Assembly: GCA_033782935.1 (NCBI GenBank)
Contig: JAWQEG010000634.1
Location: forward strand, 539,501 to 603,500
DNA length: 64,000 bases
Reading direction: 5' to 3'
Source: Petrolisthes cinctipes
Taxonomy: Eukaryota > Arthropoda > Malacostraca > Decapoda > Porcellanidae
Positions 10,691 to 21,179 of this stretch are shown in pieces. Within the stretch, counting starts at the first letter, position 1. Each line of letters begins with the position of its first letter. The notes beneath the pieces were generated by a model, which saw only the letters and a list, made by a program, of their open reading frames with translations, was not told the origin of the DNA and made no database searches. Both the position numbers and the translations under genes were made by a program.

Positions 10691-11640
10691 GATGAAATAA
10701 ATATATACATTATGGTACCCTTCCAGTTGTTATAATAATAATAAATATTATTATTATTATTATACAGTACATAATTTTTTAGTGTTAATTTTACCTTTAA
10801 GAAATACTTATAGTTTATTCCTATATTTTTATATGCTTGTACTGAAATAACAAAATAACACTACAAATATAAAAAGCTCTATTACATGGTAATTAGACTA
10901 GGCTATACCAGTAAAAGTTGTACTGTATAATACAATAAACTGTACTACTAAACCCTCATACTTTGGAGGAATGAAGACACTCTAATTCACCAAAAAGAAT
11001 ATCTTCCCTTAAACTTAGGTGATATTATAACACAAGGTTAGTTTTGATACAGTTATACGGTGTATAGGCCTATACGGTAATTATAATTATAGTATTGTAT
11101 ACACATCGATCTTTTTAGTTCTAATGGATTACTTAAATGTAACTACAATTCTCAAGGCATTACCGGTACTGTATTTCTTCATATACCCTGCTGCTTACAG
11201 TACTATATGAAGGTAATTGTTGCTACTGATTTGTACTCTATTTGGATTTTGTTAAACTGAAATATTTTATCTCTTACCCTCAAATAAGAGGTTTGTAAAT
11301 GTCATATAAAAAATCTTCGAACCTTGATTCTTAGTAAAAAAAAAAAAAAAAAAGAACTCCGTGTAGCACTTTAGTTTCGTAGGGTACATAATAAAATATA
11401 AAAGCCCCTTCAGGAATCTGATCACTTGCTTATTAATTGGCTCTAATTTAATGGAATACAGTAAAGTGAAAGTTATCACATTTGATATAGTTATCATATG
11501 ATTCTAATTTAGGTTAGGTTAATTTAATCTGATATTCAATAGTTAATTCATATATTGGGAATTTCAGCAGGAAAGATCAGGTTTACATAGAATGATAAGT
11601 CTAATATATTGTATAGATCTATTGGTCCTAATTAATTGTA
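10691..11640. other. AT-rich spacer
   Basis: No gene seen. Contains an A-run at 11337-11353 and, near 10965, a diverged copy of sequence that also follows the exon at 11653. Confidence 0.5.
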
Positions 11641-11652
11641 ATTTTTTTACAG

Positions 11653-11746
11653 GATAATTTTGATGATGGCCAGTATGAAAGTGAAGGAGTAGATAACCTT
11701 CTGGAGCAATTTATTCCTCCAAACTATTCCAATCAACAGGACACAG
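11653..11746 (+). CDS. Candidate 94-nt internal exon, acidic
   Basis: TTTTTTTACAG precedes and GTATTA follows. Only one frame is open and it encodes 31 residues: DNFDDGQYESEG, then VDNLLEQFIPPNYSNQQDT. The acidic hydrophobic VDNLLEQF resembles the DILLDSLLEEL tail at 17153-17332, but homology is not established. A broken copy of the second half lies at 11890-11930. Confidence 0.35.
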
Positions 11747-12214
11747 GTATTATTCTCAATGTGGTCCTGTTTCCCGGTATACTTTGGAAGAATGAAGGCA
11801 CTCCAATTCACTAAAATGAACATTTCCCCTTATTTTTAATTGCATTGTCTAATGTTATGTTAAGTGGGAAGTATAGTGTTGGTAAATGTGGAGCAAATGA
11901 TTCCTCCAAACTATTCCAAGCAACAGACCACCATTATTTTTGTTCATCTGGTCCTGTTTCCTGGCATACTTGGAGGAATCAAGACACTCCAAAGTACCAA
12001 AAATGAAGTGACCCATTTAAGCATAATGATGTAAAATAAAATATGATTACTGTCTAATCATTTATTGTGGCTACAAAACTGTGACGTGTAATATAAGGTA
12101 TGAGTGTGTGTCTGTTAACTTGAGTAACAACATGGTTCCTGTCCGATGTCTGGCCAAACTCTCTCTTATTTACGGCTCAGCTGGACCAATGTTCAAGTAC
12201 GGACTGACTGTCAT
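11747..12214. other. Spacer with a partial duplication of the preceding exon
   Basis: ATTCCTCCAAACTATTCCAA and GTCCTGTTTCC recur about 210 bp apart (11712 and 11900). No intact gene is seen. Confidence 0.45.
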
Positions 12215-12490
12215 CCGACCGATACAACAGTCCTGCTGGCCGGATGAAAAACACACACAGGCCACCTCTCACGGCGACCCTTTCCGGCGGCCGGACAGAT
12301 ACAACAGTCCTGCTGGCCGGATGAAAAACACACACATACAGTACACACACTGGCCACCTCTCACCCCGACCCTTTCCGGCGGCCGGACAGATACAACAGT
12401 CCTGCTGGCCGGATGAAAAACACACACATACAGTACACACACCAGCCACCTCTCACCCCGACCCTTTCCGGCGGCCGGACAGGCCAGGTG
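12215..12490. repeat. ~96-bp GC-rich tandem repeat, 3 units
   Basis: The unit contains CCGGCGGCCGGACAGATACA, ACAGTCCTGCTGGCCGGATG and an AC-rich stretch. Open frames on both strands come from the repeat. Confidence 0.85.
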
Positions 12491-12616
12491 GGTCTGGATC
12501 ACAGAGTTATATACGTACCCAGCACCCTGGCATCAGCCCGCTAATGTAAATAAGATAGGGATGTATGGTCTAGATAGTGTATAGGTCTGTGGGTTCTGGA
12601 CGGAACATCACCAAGA

Positions 12617-12797
12617 GGGCAAGGCTTGACTAGAAGTTTTATTATCATTTGTTATTATCTAAATTGTTTTTGTAAGTAATTCTAATTGTTATACCGGTAT
12701 TTATTATAGACATACATGTCAGCTATAAGTTTTATTATCATTTGTTTTATAAATTGTTTTTGTACGTAATTCTAATTGTTATATTTATTATAGACAT
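12617..12797. repeat. ~87-bp tandem duplication before promoter cassette A
   Basis: TTTTATTATCATTTGTTATT, TTGTTTTTGTAAGTAATTCT and TTATTATAGACATACATGTC occur twice. The same sequence forms the outer ends of the palindrome at 31254-32175. Confidence 0.75.
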
Positions 12798-13720
12798 ACA
12801 TGTCACCACAAAATATACACAACTTCAATATATATACCTTATATATATTTTTAGATGGAAGGTGGAAGAGAAATTGTCATGGATAATCATGTTGCAACTT
12901 GATTATCCTAATGAATTATTAGTTGTAATTATTACTTTGGCTTATAATTATATTATTATCATTTATTATTATATTTTAAATAACATACACCACAATATTA
13001 ATATTTTAAATCAAAGCAAACGATATAGCCTAAAAGTATTGATAAAATACGTCATAAAAAAATGGGAATAATATTTGGTTGATAATCGTGTTTCAACTTG
13101 ATTATCCTAATGAATGATGAGTAATTATTACTTTGAATTACTTAATTTTCAAATAACAATTATAATTGAATTAGTGTATTATGTCTATACAAATTAACAT
13201 TTTTGGCACTTATCTATATATATAATGTAATATAATAATATTATATTTATTTAAGAACAATGTCATATTGACCAATCACAGTCCCTCATTCATAGTCTAC
13301 TCAAATTCTTGAACCCTATTGGTCAGACGAAGAATTATGAAAATTTAAAATGAAAATCCTTGCATCTGATTGGTTGGGGAGGTAATATGAAATTTTAAAT
13401 ACTTCACGTTTATTGGTTGAGTCACGTGACAAATTACTGTGCATGTGATCCTGTCAAAGGTATATAAGGAAGTGTGCAAGGTGTGTTGAGTCATTGTATA
13501 CTGCAACTCTGATATGGTGAGACATACACAAATGTACTCCCATTTCAGTCCATACAAACCCTACCATTTGACCACACAAACCAACATTAACAGGTAACAA
13601 CCATACAACTATTATTAAAGAAGTAATTAAAACAATTTGATATAATAATATAAGAACAATTAATAGAAAATAACAATAAAATAATGAAAATGGTCAAGAG
13701 TTTACAACAATAATTAACTA
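12785..13720 (+). promoter_or_regulatory. Promoter / first-exon cassette A
   Basis: Homologous over roughly 900 bp to the sequence in front of each array FUBI-eS30 gene. It contains several ATTGG (CCAAT) boxes, a CACGTG E-box at 13423-13428, a TATATAA box at 13461-13467, and a first exon ending AACATTAACAG with a GTAACA donor at 13594. No FUBI-eS30 frame follows; the next coding sequence downstream is the kinase at 15177, with a possible acceptor at 15096-15105. The 5' part of the intron is duplicated (13594-13720 and 13731-13830). Confidence 0.7.
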
Positions 13721-13966
13721 AAAGTACGAACCATACAACTATCATTAAATAAGTAATTAAAACAATTTTATATAATAATAGAAGAAGAATTAATAGAAAA
13801 TAAAAATAAAATAATGAAAGCATTGATTGAATATCAATAGATAATGAAATGAACAATATTATGTGTTAATATTATTGCTTTACTGTGAGAAGTTTTATCG
13901 TAAAGAATAATCTCTATCATACTATAATGTTATTAATTGTAATACACAGTACAATCAAGAATTAAT

Positions 13967-14125
13967 GTAGGGTATTTGTTATATAAAACTATATTGAAAT
14001 GTATATTGTACTTAGCATGTATTATATTGAACGAGGCCATAGTTATGTACGGTATTTGTTATATAAAACTATATTGAAATGTATATTATACTTAGCATGT
14101 ATTATATTGAACGAGGCCATAGTTA
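13967..14125. repeat. ~78-bp tandem duplication
   Basis: TTGTTATATAAAACTATATT and TTAGCATGTATTATATTGAA occur twice, nearly identical. Confidence 0.85.
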
Positions 14126-14284
14126 CAGATTACATTCTTATATACAGAAACCATAGTCACTTTATAAAATATGTCCAATATATATATATATATTAGTATA
14201 GAAATTATTAATATATTATATTATTGTGTACCAACTAATATTTATACACACATCTATAACCATTTATAATCACTATTTACACAA

Positions 14285-14590
14285 GTTAGAGCTAGAGTAT
14301 GAACGATATGTCCTTATCCAACACAAATCATTGGATAACTAATTATTAAAGTATTAAACTGAATGAATAATGTATCACTATTCTACTTACCACAGTCTTT
14401 ACACAAATTTAGAGAGTAGGAAGTACTATGAACAATATGTTCTCACCCAACACAAATCATTGGATAACTAATTAAACTGAATGAATTGTGTATCACTAAA
14501 AGATTCACTATTCTACTTGCCACAGTCTTTATACAAGAATGAACGATATGTCCTTATTACCCGACACAAACCATTGGATAACTCATCACT
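14285..14590. repeat. Degenerate ~120-bp repeat, 3 units
   Basis: Units share GAACGATATGTCCTTATCCA, ATCATTGGATAACTAATTA and CTACTTACCACAGTCTTTAC with indels. Confidence 0.65.
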
Positions 14591-14830
14591 GATTTGTATT
14601 AATTGTATTATCTGTGTAGGGATTCCATGAGCTCTGAAAATATTACCCTAGAATAGAGCCAGTTACTATTACCCTAAAAAGTAGCAACATCGTACCTTTG
14701 AATAATAGAATGCATTATTACATATAGTCATTTAGAATCATATATAAGACAAACTAAAATAGATTATATATGTTAAGATCTCCATGTTATTCTGTGAAAG
14801 AAAATAACCTTACGGTAGCTGGGTTATGTA

Positions 14831-15035
14831 CAGCCACAATCAAATATCCACCGACACTTTCCTTCCATGGTAGTAAATATATTAGAAATAAAGAACACGT
14901 GTATGATTTTGCAGCACCTCATAATAATTGAGGGGATTGAATTGACATAAGGTGTTGTATGATTATATTTTGATATGATACCGATTTATTTGCACGATGG
15001 AAGGAAGGTGTCGGTGGTTATTTGATAGAATGCTT
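14831..15035 (-). mobile_element. Mariner-type MITE (CAGCCACAATC family), copy 1
   Basis: Begins TA-CAGCCACAATCAAATATCC, with the inverted end around GGAAGGAAGGTGTCGGTGGT near 15000-15020. The outer tip of that end is decayed. It is the reverse orientation of 57852-58067. Confidence 0.7.
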
Positions 15036-15163
15036 GCATTCTCTCCCAGCTTTGTGTATCTGGTCTATTCTAATGAAAATATTAATAATAATAATAACCT
15101 TTCAGGTTGACTACATATTATACCAGATTTACCAAGGAACCAAAAGTCACTACAAACAACAAC

Positions 15164-16178
15164 ATGATGATGACTGGTGACGAAATCCGGGCCAAAGGTT
15201 GAGGAGGTGAGACCCCTGGGGACCGGTTCAGGAGGGAAATGCTACCTGGTGTTGTACCGTGGCCAACAAGCAATCCAGAAAGTAAACCATTACACCATTG
15301 ATCCAGAACCACTCAGACACGAGGCTTGGGTATTGGAGAAGGCTGGAGGGAGAGGAGGAGTACCAAAATTGTTGGTCACTGCTTCAGATGCTTCCATGTT
15401 GGTAATGAGCTTTGTCGAGGGTGAGTCCATCTCCAGTCTACACCAGCGGGAGGAGAGGTTGGCTTTGCAGGAGTGGCTGAAGGTATTCCAGGCAGCGGCC
15501 ACGTTACTTGCCGACCTCCACGAAGCTGGTCTTGTCCACAATGACATCCGTGGAAGCACCATCTTGATCAAGGAGGAGGAGGGTGGCAGATACTCAGCCT
15601 CTATTATAGAGTTGTGTTTTGCTTCACTTGGAGGAACACAATCCACGTCCAGCAATGCCATCCAACACACCAACACTATACTGGAGATGGTGTCTAAGAA
15701 CAACAAGATGGACAGATATGATGTGTACTCCCTCGGCCTGTTAATGAGTGCCATAATGGTTACCCCAGAGTGTCCCAGTGTCATCAAGAAGCTTGTCAAA
15801 TGTACCATCCACTACAATGTCAACAGACGACCCACCATGGCCTCCCTTGCCTCAAGTCTACACAGATTTGTTGACGAGTTTGAGAATCTGTCTGCAGGCA
15901 CTTCCAGTTCCTCAGACTGGTCCAGCTCCTCCAACACAGAGGATGAGGACTCCAGCACCGACACTGAAGATGATGATGACTCTAGTTCTTCCCACACTTC
16001 AGATGATGACTGCAGCTCCTCCAACACCTCAGATAAAAACTCGGGTTTATCAGACACACAAGATGACGCCACAGTTGTTTCTTCCCGCCCTAACAACGAC
16101 CGTCATATCACTCACAAGAGACAGCGTTCCCCCACCACCAGTGAAAAGGAGTCAAAGAGGCAAAAGTTGGATGTGTAA
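15164..16178 (+). CDS. Degenerate protein kinase with acidic Ser-rich tail and NLS; start frame-broken
   Basis: Numbering is from codon 15177. The main frame shows a good glycine loop (GTGSGG, about residues 15-20) and a candidate Lys at AIQKV (35). The catalytic loop reads HNDIRGSTIL with Asp123 but Thr in place of the metal-binding Asn. ELC replaces DFG at 145. DVYSLGLLM matches subdomain IX. The known family would be a Ser/Thr kinase, but the altered DFG and Asn argue for a pseudokinase. Residues 237 onward are Ser/Asp/Glu-rich, ending in a basic HKRQRSP...KRQKLDV signal, which suggests a nuclear protein. No ATG exists in frame before the glycine loop. The nearest, ATG 15164, is in another frame that stops at 15199, so a small indel or a missed splice junction separates start and body. 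There are no introns in the body, and it is visibly less AT-rich than its surroundings. Confidence 0.65.
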
Positions 16179-16246
16179 CAAGAGTGCCATGACGTGATTT
16201 CTACATAGGCCTATGAAGGAAGTCTAGAATATGTTGGTGTCTCTGG

Positions 16247-16390
16247 CTCCAGTTATCTTTCACTCAGGCACTGCAATTTGATACCAAACAACATTAACAC
16301 ATAATAGGAATTAAACAACCATTAAATAAGAAGCTGAAGAAATTTGAAAGAGGAAAGTAAATAATATATTGATAAAATAAAGAGTAAAGT
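16247..16390 (+). promoter_or_regulatory. 5' leader shared by the two winged-helix genes, copy 1
   Basis: CTCCAGTTATCTTTCACTCA, ACAACCATTAAATAAGAAGC and GTAAATAATATATTGATAAA match 21018-21163 with few differences. Here it starts only 69 bp after the kinase stop codon and has no TATA box before it. Confidence 0.75.
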
Positions 16391-16413
16391 GTCCTAGTCG
16401 GTGGGTAGCCTAT

Positions 16414-17148
16414 ATGTTGGACTGTATCCATCCACATTACCTACTAAAATTATTTACACATCAAAAGGCAAAAATTACAAAATATATCAGACTATTCCCA
16501 GGAAAGGCAGCCTTTTGTACTTATTTTGAAGACAACTATATAATAACAGGAAAGCCAGGACACAGAGTACTACGGAATACATTATATAGAGAGTACCAAA
16601 AGTATTGCCAGTCAAGACAACTTATACCCGCCTCTCTCGTCAACATTGGTATGTTGTTAGGTCAACTCGGGGTTACTAAGGTCAGGATTGGTGGATATCG
16701 GGGAAAAGGTCAGCAATACGCATATGTTGGTATGTGTAGTCGCCATGGTGATATTGCTGGACCAGATGTTGACAACCCACGTATTCGTAGTACAACATAT
16801 AAAAAGAAGAAAGCAACACCTACAACGGTTATTACGAGTACAAAGACACACAATTTGTGAAATTTTCTTCACAAATATTATGTTATAACTCCTGGCATCA
16901 ACAATAATAATATTCCTGTTGCTGTTGATGAGTTCTCTCGTAACTACCATAATTACTGCCAGCACAAGAACCTAACACCTGTATCACAAGTAACAATAAT
17001 GATATTTATGAAAGAGAGAATACTGAAGACTAGTATCCGGTTAGGTAGTAAAGGTAAACTCTTTTACTTTGGCCTAACCCGTCGCCGGACCTACCCTTCT
17101 GCTGCCCCAGTTCCTGTCTCTATATACCCAATGCTGTCCTTCTACTGA
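16414..17148 (+). pseudogene. Two-domain RFX/D5-like winged-helix protein, copy 1, interrupted by an in-frame stop
   Basis: The frame from ATG 16414 gives 148 residues to TGA 16858-16860, then continues open in the same frame to TGA 17146-17148. Residues about 34-108 fit the RFX / D5 C-terminal winged-helix pattern: TLYREYQKYC, then NIGMLLGQLG, then GQQYAYVGM. A second such domain follows the stop: FSRNYHNYCQ, TIMIFMKERIL, KLFYFGLTRRR. RFX-type domains bind DNA; related domains end D5-like helicase-primases, but no helicase is present here. The internal TGA would leave a one-domain protein. Neighbours are the kinase upstream and the homologous gene at 21180-22668. Origin, cellular or from a DNA virus or transposon, is unknown. 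Confidence 0.6.
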
Positions 17149-17152
17149 CAAG

Positions 17153-17332
17153 ATGACCCAGCCTCACCTTACTGACCAACTAACACAGTCCTGTCCAACT
17201 GACCCTTGGCCTGTCCAGTCTTGCCCTGACTTTGATATTTTGCTAGACTCACTTTTGGAGGAATTATCAAACCCAATATCAAAAGTTGAACCACGTCAAC
17301 CAGTCTATGATACATGGTTTTGGGATGACTAG
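17153..17332 (+). CDS. Small acidic frame, likely detached tail of winged-helix copy 1
   Basis: It encodes 59 residues from ATG 17153, Pro/Thr/Asp-rich, with DFDILLDSLLEELSNP, an acidic-hydrophobic pattern typical of transactivation segments. It lies 4 nt after the stop of the winged-helix frame and in a different frame. The homologous gene at 21180 also carries an acidic Ser/Pro tail after its winged helices, so this is best read as the tail of copy 1 after a frameshift. An independent small gene is possible. Confidence 0.4.
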   Translation: MTQPHLTDQLTQSCPTDPWPVQSCPDFDILLDSLLEELSNPISKVEPRQPVYDTWFWDD

Positions 17333-17739
17333 GCCTAATCTTAATAAATATTTCCTTCCACTAGTAACCTAATATTGAAGGATGTATGTTACCTATTTCT
17401 TACTTATGTATTCACATTTTTACATAAAGATTTACCATATATTAAATTCTCTGTAGCCTTCATAATATTGAATACTTATCTTAATTTAATAAATGTATCA
17501 TCTCACTATAAAAAAGAATTAGTAATATTGAAGGATATATGTATTTGTTACTTTTATGTTCATTTTAAGTTCTCATAAAGATTTACTTTATCTTACATCC
17601 TCTGTATAAAATATACAGGAATTATACTTCTATTTCTACTAGCCTAAGCTATACTATAACTTATGTATTCTATGTGTTAATAAGGAAATCCTTTAAGGAA
17701 TGTTTTTAATATTATTCCTGGTTTAGTTTTCTTTATTGC
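17333..17739. other. AT-rich 3' flank of winged-helix copy 1
   Basis: A partial duplication (AATATTGAAGGATGTATGTT near 17370 and AATATTGAAGGATATATGTA near 17525) is visible. No gene is supported. Confidence 0.4.
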
Positions 17740-18520
17740 TTTAACTTGAACAAATGTTATAAATACAGTATATATGGTTATACATAGCTATGGTTACTAA
17801 GTATTGTATTATACGGTATGTTAATGAGGTTTATTTATTATCAGAACAATAGATGACTTCATATTACACTTTTCTTGAATATTCACCTTGGAACATATTA
17901 GTGAATTAATTAATATTTTTTCTTTTACCTTTATTTGTTATTAAAGGAATAATAATTTTGTAAACAATAGTTTTCTTGATAACATCTTACTATATTTTGT
18001 TTTGAAGCTTGGATAATGTATAAAAGAAACTACTATTGTTTACTGAACATAAATATATTGGGAAGGTTTCGTATTATATTTTTGCAGTTACATTTATATT
18101 AATCCGTACTAAGTCAAAATAAAAAAATATTATTCATAAACTCAGATTATTATATGTATCATTAATTAAAGAGGTCTAACCTAAAGCACTAGTTTATATA
18201 TTTGTATAATATTAAAGTAAAAGTAAAGAAATATTAATCATACACTCAGATTATTATATAATTATGTATCATTAATTAAAGAGGTTTAACCTAATTTAAA
18301 GTCTATATATTTGTGATATCTTTTTACTTCAGTGACAATGAACATCACCTACACTTTCTGTTTATTGTATATTTTATGTGATTTGTGTTAAAATAAAGTT
18401 AACAATCATTATAATAAAGTTGTATATTTCTACAACCTGATAATTATGTAGTATATAATTCTGATAACTATTATGCTCTGATATTTCCGTATTAAAATCC
18501 ATCCAAGCAAAAGTAGCCTA
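17740..18520. repeat. Segmental duplication, block I copy 1 (partner 49975-50745)
   Basis: Shared landmarks in the same order: TTTTCTTGATAACAT, TACTGAACATAAA, TCATAAACTC, GAAGAGGCCTAAC/AAAGAGGTCTAAC, and ATTCTGATAA near the end. It is AT-rich and has no gene. Confidence 0.6.
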
Positions 18521-18591
18521 TAATAGTCAGATGACTTCAAAACTTTACCAATATTTTGTATTTTACTATCATAGCTTGGGTCACCTGCTGC

Positions 18592-18785
18592 CTAGAGTGA
18601 TTGATTAATTGATTGATATTAGGCGCCGCAACAGCGAGGTCATACGGGGCCAGAAAAAAGGTGAGCCAGCAAGCAGGAAGGAAATAGAAAGAAAAGAGGG
18701 ACAGTTGAAGAACTAAAAGCTAATGGCTGGGGCCGAAGGGGCGCCAAAACCCTTAAAGTATTGACCACCCTACGGGGTGTCTAGA
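18592..18785 (+). repeat. SINE-like dispersed repeat, copy 3
   Basis: Starts TTGATTGATATTAGGCGCCG, with AACAGCGAGGTCATACGGGG, GACAGTTGAAGAACTAAAAG and GGGGCCGAAGGGGCGCCAAA. It is the reverse complement of the copy at 3039. Confidence 0.8.
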
Positions 18786-19440
18786 GTGACACAAAGCATA
18801 GATTATATTTTCTGAAGGAAACAATAAAATTATATTATTGACTGACTGATGAGAAAACAGTGTGGTAATGAAAAATATTAACATTAATATGGAGCTAAAA
18901 AAGCTGAATACAGTTATAGCTGAAGTTAATAATAATATAGAGCAATGATATTATACAGCCAAAGTAAGATACATCTAAAATAATATACAACGAAGGTATA
19001 TTACCTTCAGCTATACAGCTAGGAAAATAAACTGCTAAAATATCCAGCTAAGGTAATATACAGCTTAGATAATACACACATCAGGTAATAAACAACTAAA
19101 ATAATATACAACAAAAGTCACATTACAAATTAGGCTAATACAAAGGAATACAAAGGACCATCACACAACAAACCTAATGGTCCTTATGAGGAGGTGTGCT
19201 TTTACTAGGTTAACTATATTCATTATTTTTATGGTGGAAAAAATTAGTTCCCTAATATATGTTCATGGCAAATGTACTGCAACAGAATACACAACAAATT
19301 TACATATTTCAGTACTTAGCTTATATGTAACTTACAAACGGTTAAATGTATCTAAGGTCATATTGCTTAGAAGGGAATAGATGCATTATATTAGTCACCA
19401 TATAAATAACATACAATAAGCCTTGCCACTTGGAAAGAAT
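18786..19440. other. AT-rich spacer
   Basis: Loose AATATACAGC/CAGCTAAGG-type repeats near 18950-19110. The short frame at 19177-19380 shows no recognisable domain. Confidence 0.4.
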
Positions 19441-19441
19441 C

Positions 19442-19708
19442 CTATTTTAGCGAAAAGGGATATATGCCCTTTTTTTTCTTATTGTATTGGTGGTAGATAT
19501 AAGGAGTGTACAATTCAATAAATTGACCTTGAAAAGGCGTTTTTAAATATTGTGAGCCAGTATTTTTAATGAAAAAATCAATTATTTGATTTGTAAATTG
19601 CTGCTCTCCCAAAACGTTTTGCTTAAAAGTAGCCATTATTGCATAGAGAACATGAGTCAAATGATATTCATCACATTCAATTGGTTTGAAGTCAACCAAA
19701 AATTGCAT
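19442..19708 (-). CDS. Unrecognised 88-residue open frame
   Basis: A Met-initiated frame of balanced composition (MQFLVDFKPIECDEYHLTHV at the start). No family, signal peptide or splice evidence is seen. It could be a gene fragment or chance. Confidence 0.2.
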   Translation of the reverse strand: MQFLVDFKPIECDEYHLTHVLYAIMATFKQNVLGEQQFTNQIIDFFIKNTGSQYLKTPFQGQFIELYTPYIYHQYNKKKKGIYPFSLK

Positions 19709-19809
19709 TATAGATTACAAGTCATACCCTATCCTACTGTATTTTGAAAAGAGAACTGATACTCGTAATAATTTTTGCAGCGGTTTGTACAGCCATTTTT
19801 GCAGCCGTA

Positions 19810-20120
19810 CAACACCAGCTAGACGTAGGGTTGGGTGAGAGTGGGGTGTGAGGGAAGAGTGGGGTGAGAGGGAAGAGTGGGGTGTGTGGGGAGGAGGTGA
19901 GAAGGAAGAGATGTGGGGTGGGGAGGGGGAGAGAGGGAAGAGTGGGGTTGGAGGGAGGTGAGAGGGAAGAGTGGGGTGTGAGGGAAGAGAGGTGGGGTGG
20001 GGGAGGGGGAGAGAGGGAAGAGAGATGAGAAGTTTGAGTGTGTGAGAGGGAAGAGGTGAGAAGGGGGAGGGTGAGAAAGGGAAGAGTGGGGTTGGAGGGG
20101 AATGAGAGGTGAGAAGGGGG
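19810..20120. repeat. GA-rich minisatellite
   Basis: GGAAGAGTGGGGTGNGAGGG-like units. On the minus strand it reads as Pro/Ser/His-rich frames that are not genes. Confidence 0.8.
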
Positions 20121-20143
20121 TGATGTGAAGGAGGGAGGTGTGT

Positions 20144-20260
20144 GTGTGTGGGGGGGGGGGGACCATAAGTCCATAACTGCCTCCCTAGCATTCTATATTT
20201 TCCTTTTATTTCTCTTTTTCTTCCCACCTTCCCTCTTTCCCTCCTTCGCTTACCTCTTCC

Positions 20261-20291
<31 letters not shown>

Positions 20292-20343
20292 AGATGGACG
20301 TGCTGGGTCCCAAGCTGTCAGGTGTCAAATGCCAGGGAAAGGA

Positions 20344-20374
<31 letters not shown>

Positions 20375-20380
20375 GTCACT
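20144..20380. repeat. Cluster of simple repeats
   Basis: A G-run at 20151-20161, a C-run near 20262, (CT)n at 20271-20291 and (ACT)n at 20344-20373. Confidence 0.9.
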
Positions 20381-20900
20381 TATGTTGTGTGCGATAATGG
20401 ATTTTCCCATAAAAATTACCATTTTTCCCCAATACAGTGGTTGGAAATATAATAAAACAACACAAATGACATTTGTATCGTTTCTATTTGTGAAAACGCA
20501 TCCCATTGAGTATTAATAACTTCTGAGAAACCTACAAAGAGAAAAACAATGACAGATATCCCATATTGTTAAAGTAAAATGGCGGCCAAAGGTGACCAAG
20601 GCAATAATTATCTGGAGGGGTCCCCTGAGGTTATAACACGGTACTGACCCAGACGTGTATCAATACATCACCCACTTACAAAGTAACTAGCCTATAATAT
20701 ATATATTTTGTCACTGACACTGATGGGACAGGGCGCTGACATAGCACGGATATGTGTGAATGCACATTATTAAATTGATTTTATTTACTTCATTACTCAA
20801 ATCAAATTTGTCCTTATTTAATTAAAAATTAATTGGTGTATTATTTGAATGGAAAATGACTATTTTGACCTTCAAATATTATTATTATTCATTTTAATAA
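20381..20900. other. Unannotated spacer
   Basis: No gene or repeat family recognised. GGCGGCCAAAGGTGACCAAG lies near 20581. Confidence 0.4.
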
Positions 20901-20904
20901 TATA

Positions 20905-21017
20905 AAGTCACGTAACTAGACTATGATCAGCGGAAAGACTATAAAAGGAATGTGCGCATGTGTATTACATCATTGCATCCTTGAACCTTATAACTGAGAG
21001 ACGTACTCAACTACACA
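20905..21017 (+). promoter_or_regulatory. TATA promoter of winged-helix copy 2
   Basis: CTATAAAAGG at 20939-20948 lies about 80 bp before the shared leader, with TCATTGCATCC and AACTCCAGTT-like sequence downstream. The kinase cassette instead uses TATATAA. Confidence 0.55.
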
Positions 21018-21163
21018 CTCCAGTTATCTTTCACTCAGGCACTGCAATTGGATACCAACAAGCAACATTATCACATCATAAGGATTAAACAACCATTAAA
21101 TAAGAAGCTGAAGAAAACTGAAAGAGGAAAGTAAATAATATATTGATAAAATAAGAGTAAAGT
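21018..21163 (+). promoter_or_regulatory. 5' leader shared by the two winged-helix genes, copy 2
   Basis: Matches 16247-16390 and ends 16 nt before ATG 21180. Confidence 0.75.
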
Positions 21164-21179
21164 CACAAAGTTTGTCACT

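Noticed and set aside
12081..12502. Frames through the 96-bp GC-rich repeat
   Set aside because: Open on both strands only because of the repeat; no initiation or splice context.
13587..13856. Hydrophobic minus-strand frame, and its relatives at 38996-39268 and 44929-45198
   Set aside because: They lie antisense to the conserved promoter and intron of the FUBI-eS30 cassette; hydrophobicity follows from AT-rich sequence.
19715..20227. Pro/Ser/His-rich minus-strand frames
   Set aside because: Three overlapping frames through a GA-rich minisatellite with no unique domain.
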